From JAWXBK01 sp040878185 (GTDB taxonomy: Bacteria; Pseudomonadota; Alphaproteobacteria; Dongiales; Dongiaceae): DNA of 64,000 bases. Within the stretch, counting starts at the first letter, position 1. Every line of letters starts with the position of its first letter. The stretch spans positions 22,875 through 86,874 of the forward strand of contig JBBDMS010000039.1 in NCBI GenBank assembly GCA_040878185.1, given 5' to 3'. This document shows, one piece after another, positions 63,116-64,000 of the stretch. The translations under genes were made by a program, and so were the position numbers. Below the pieces are notes generated by a model. That model was given only the letters and a program-made list of their open reading frames with translations, was not told the DNA's origin and ran no database searches.

Positions 63116-64000
<885 letters not shown>

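Overview
This window reads as one stretch of an alphaproteobacterial chromosome. The main clue is the right end: on the minus strand it carries the 3' part of 23S rRNA, then 5S rRNA, then an initiator tRNA (anticodon CAT), which is the usual tail of an alphaproteobacterial rRNA operon. I would not go below class level. A run of ten Ns at 44684-44693 shows the sequence is a scaffold with at least one unresolved joint.

Left chromosomal part (1-22555). Positions 1-8913 hold part of an alginate-like exopolysaccharide operon: the end of an Alg8-type synthase, an Alg44-type PilZ/membrane-fusion co-polymerase, a UDP-glucose (not GDP-mannose) dehydrogenase, a PL14 lyase, an AlgL-like PL5 lyase and a giant AlgK-like Sel1-repeat lipoprotein. 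The dehydrogenase type and the PL14 lyase point to a glucuronic-acid polymer rather than true alginate. Next is a SahR-like ArsR/methyltransferase regulator with a perfect 16-bp palindromic operator, followed by metF. After a decayed recombinase remnant comes a minus-strand glpA-glpB-glpK-glpC set (anaerobic-type glycerol-3-phosphate dehydrogenase plus an FGGY kinase), overlapping a ProW-like double permease and next to an OpuAC-like binding protein. Divergent from these are a DeoR-family regulator and a ProV-like ATPase.

Genomic island (about 22568-62680, 40.1 kb). A 13-bp copy of the tRNA-fMet 3' end lies at 22556-22568 beside a tRNA-type terminator, and the same 13 bp lies in the same orientation at the real tRNA end (62669-62681). 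Joining the two island ends in silico gives a near-perfect 46-bp palindrome (20 of 22 arm pairs, central GG), which is what an attP of a large serine integrase looks like; such an integrase is encoded at the right end. The island cargo is catabolic. On the left are a polyamine-type ABC importer, an NDP-forming acyl-CoA ligase and an enoyl-CoA hydratase. In the middle are three trimethylamine-dehydrogenase-family flavoproteins, an amine oxidase, an enolase-superfamily enzyme, a PhyH dioxygenase, three related periplasmic binding proteins and one ABC membrane/ATPase core with a TetR regulator. On the right are a cupin, both subunits of an N,N-dimethylformamidase-type enzyme and a creatinase-like M24 protein. 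Insertion-sequence copies and fragments are scattered through it.

How it may work together: the dimethylformamidase would release formate and dimethylamine from dimethylformamide or a similar N-methylamide. The TMADH-family enzymes would demethylate the amine, and the PotD-type transporters would import substrates. I infer a transferable island for N-methylated amides and amines. At its right end the integration module consists of a MerR-like regulator with two matching operators, a small ORF, an Xis-like HTH protein, two tyrosine recombinases and the large serine recombinase.
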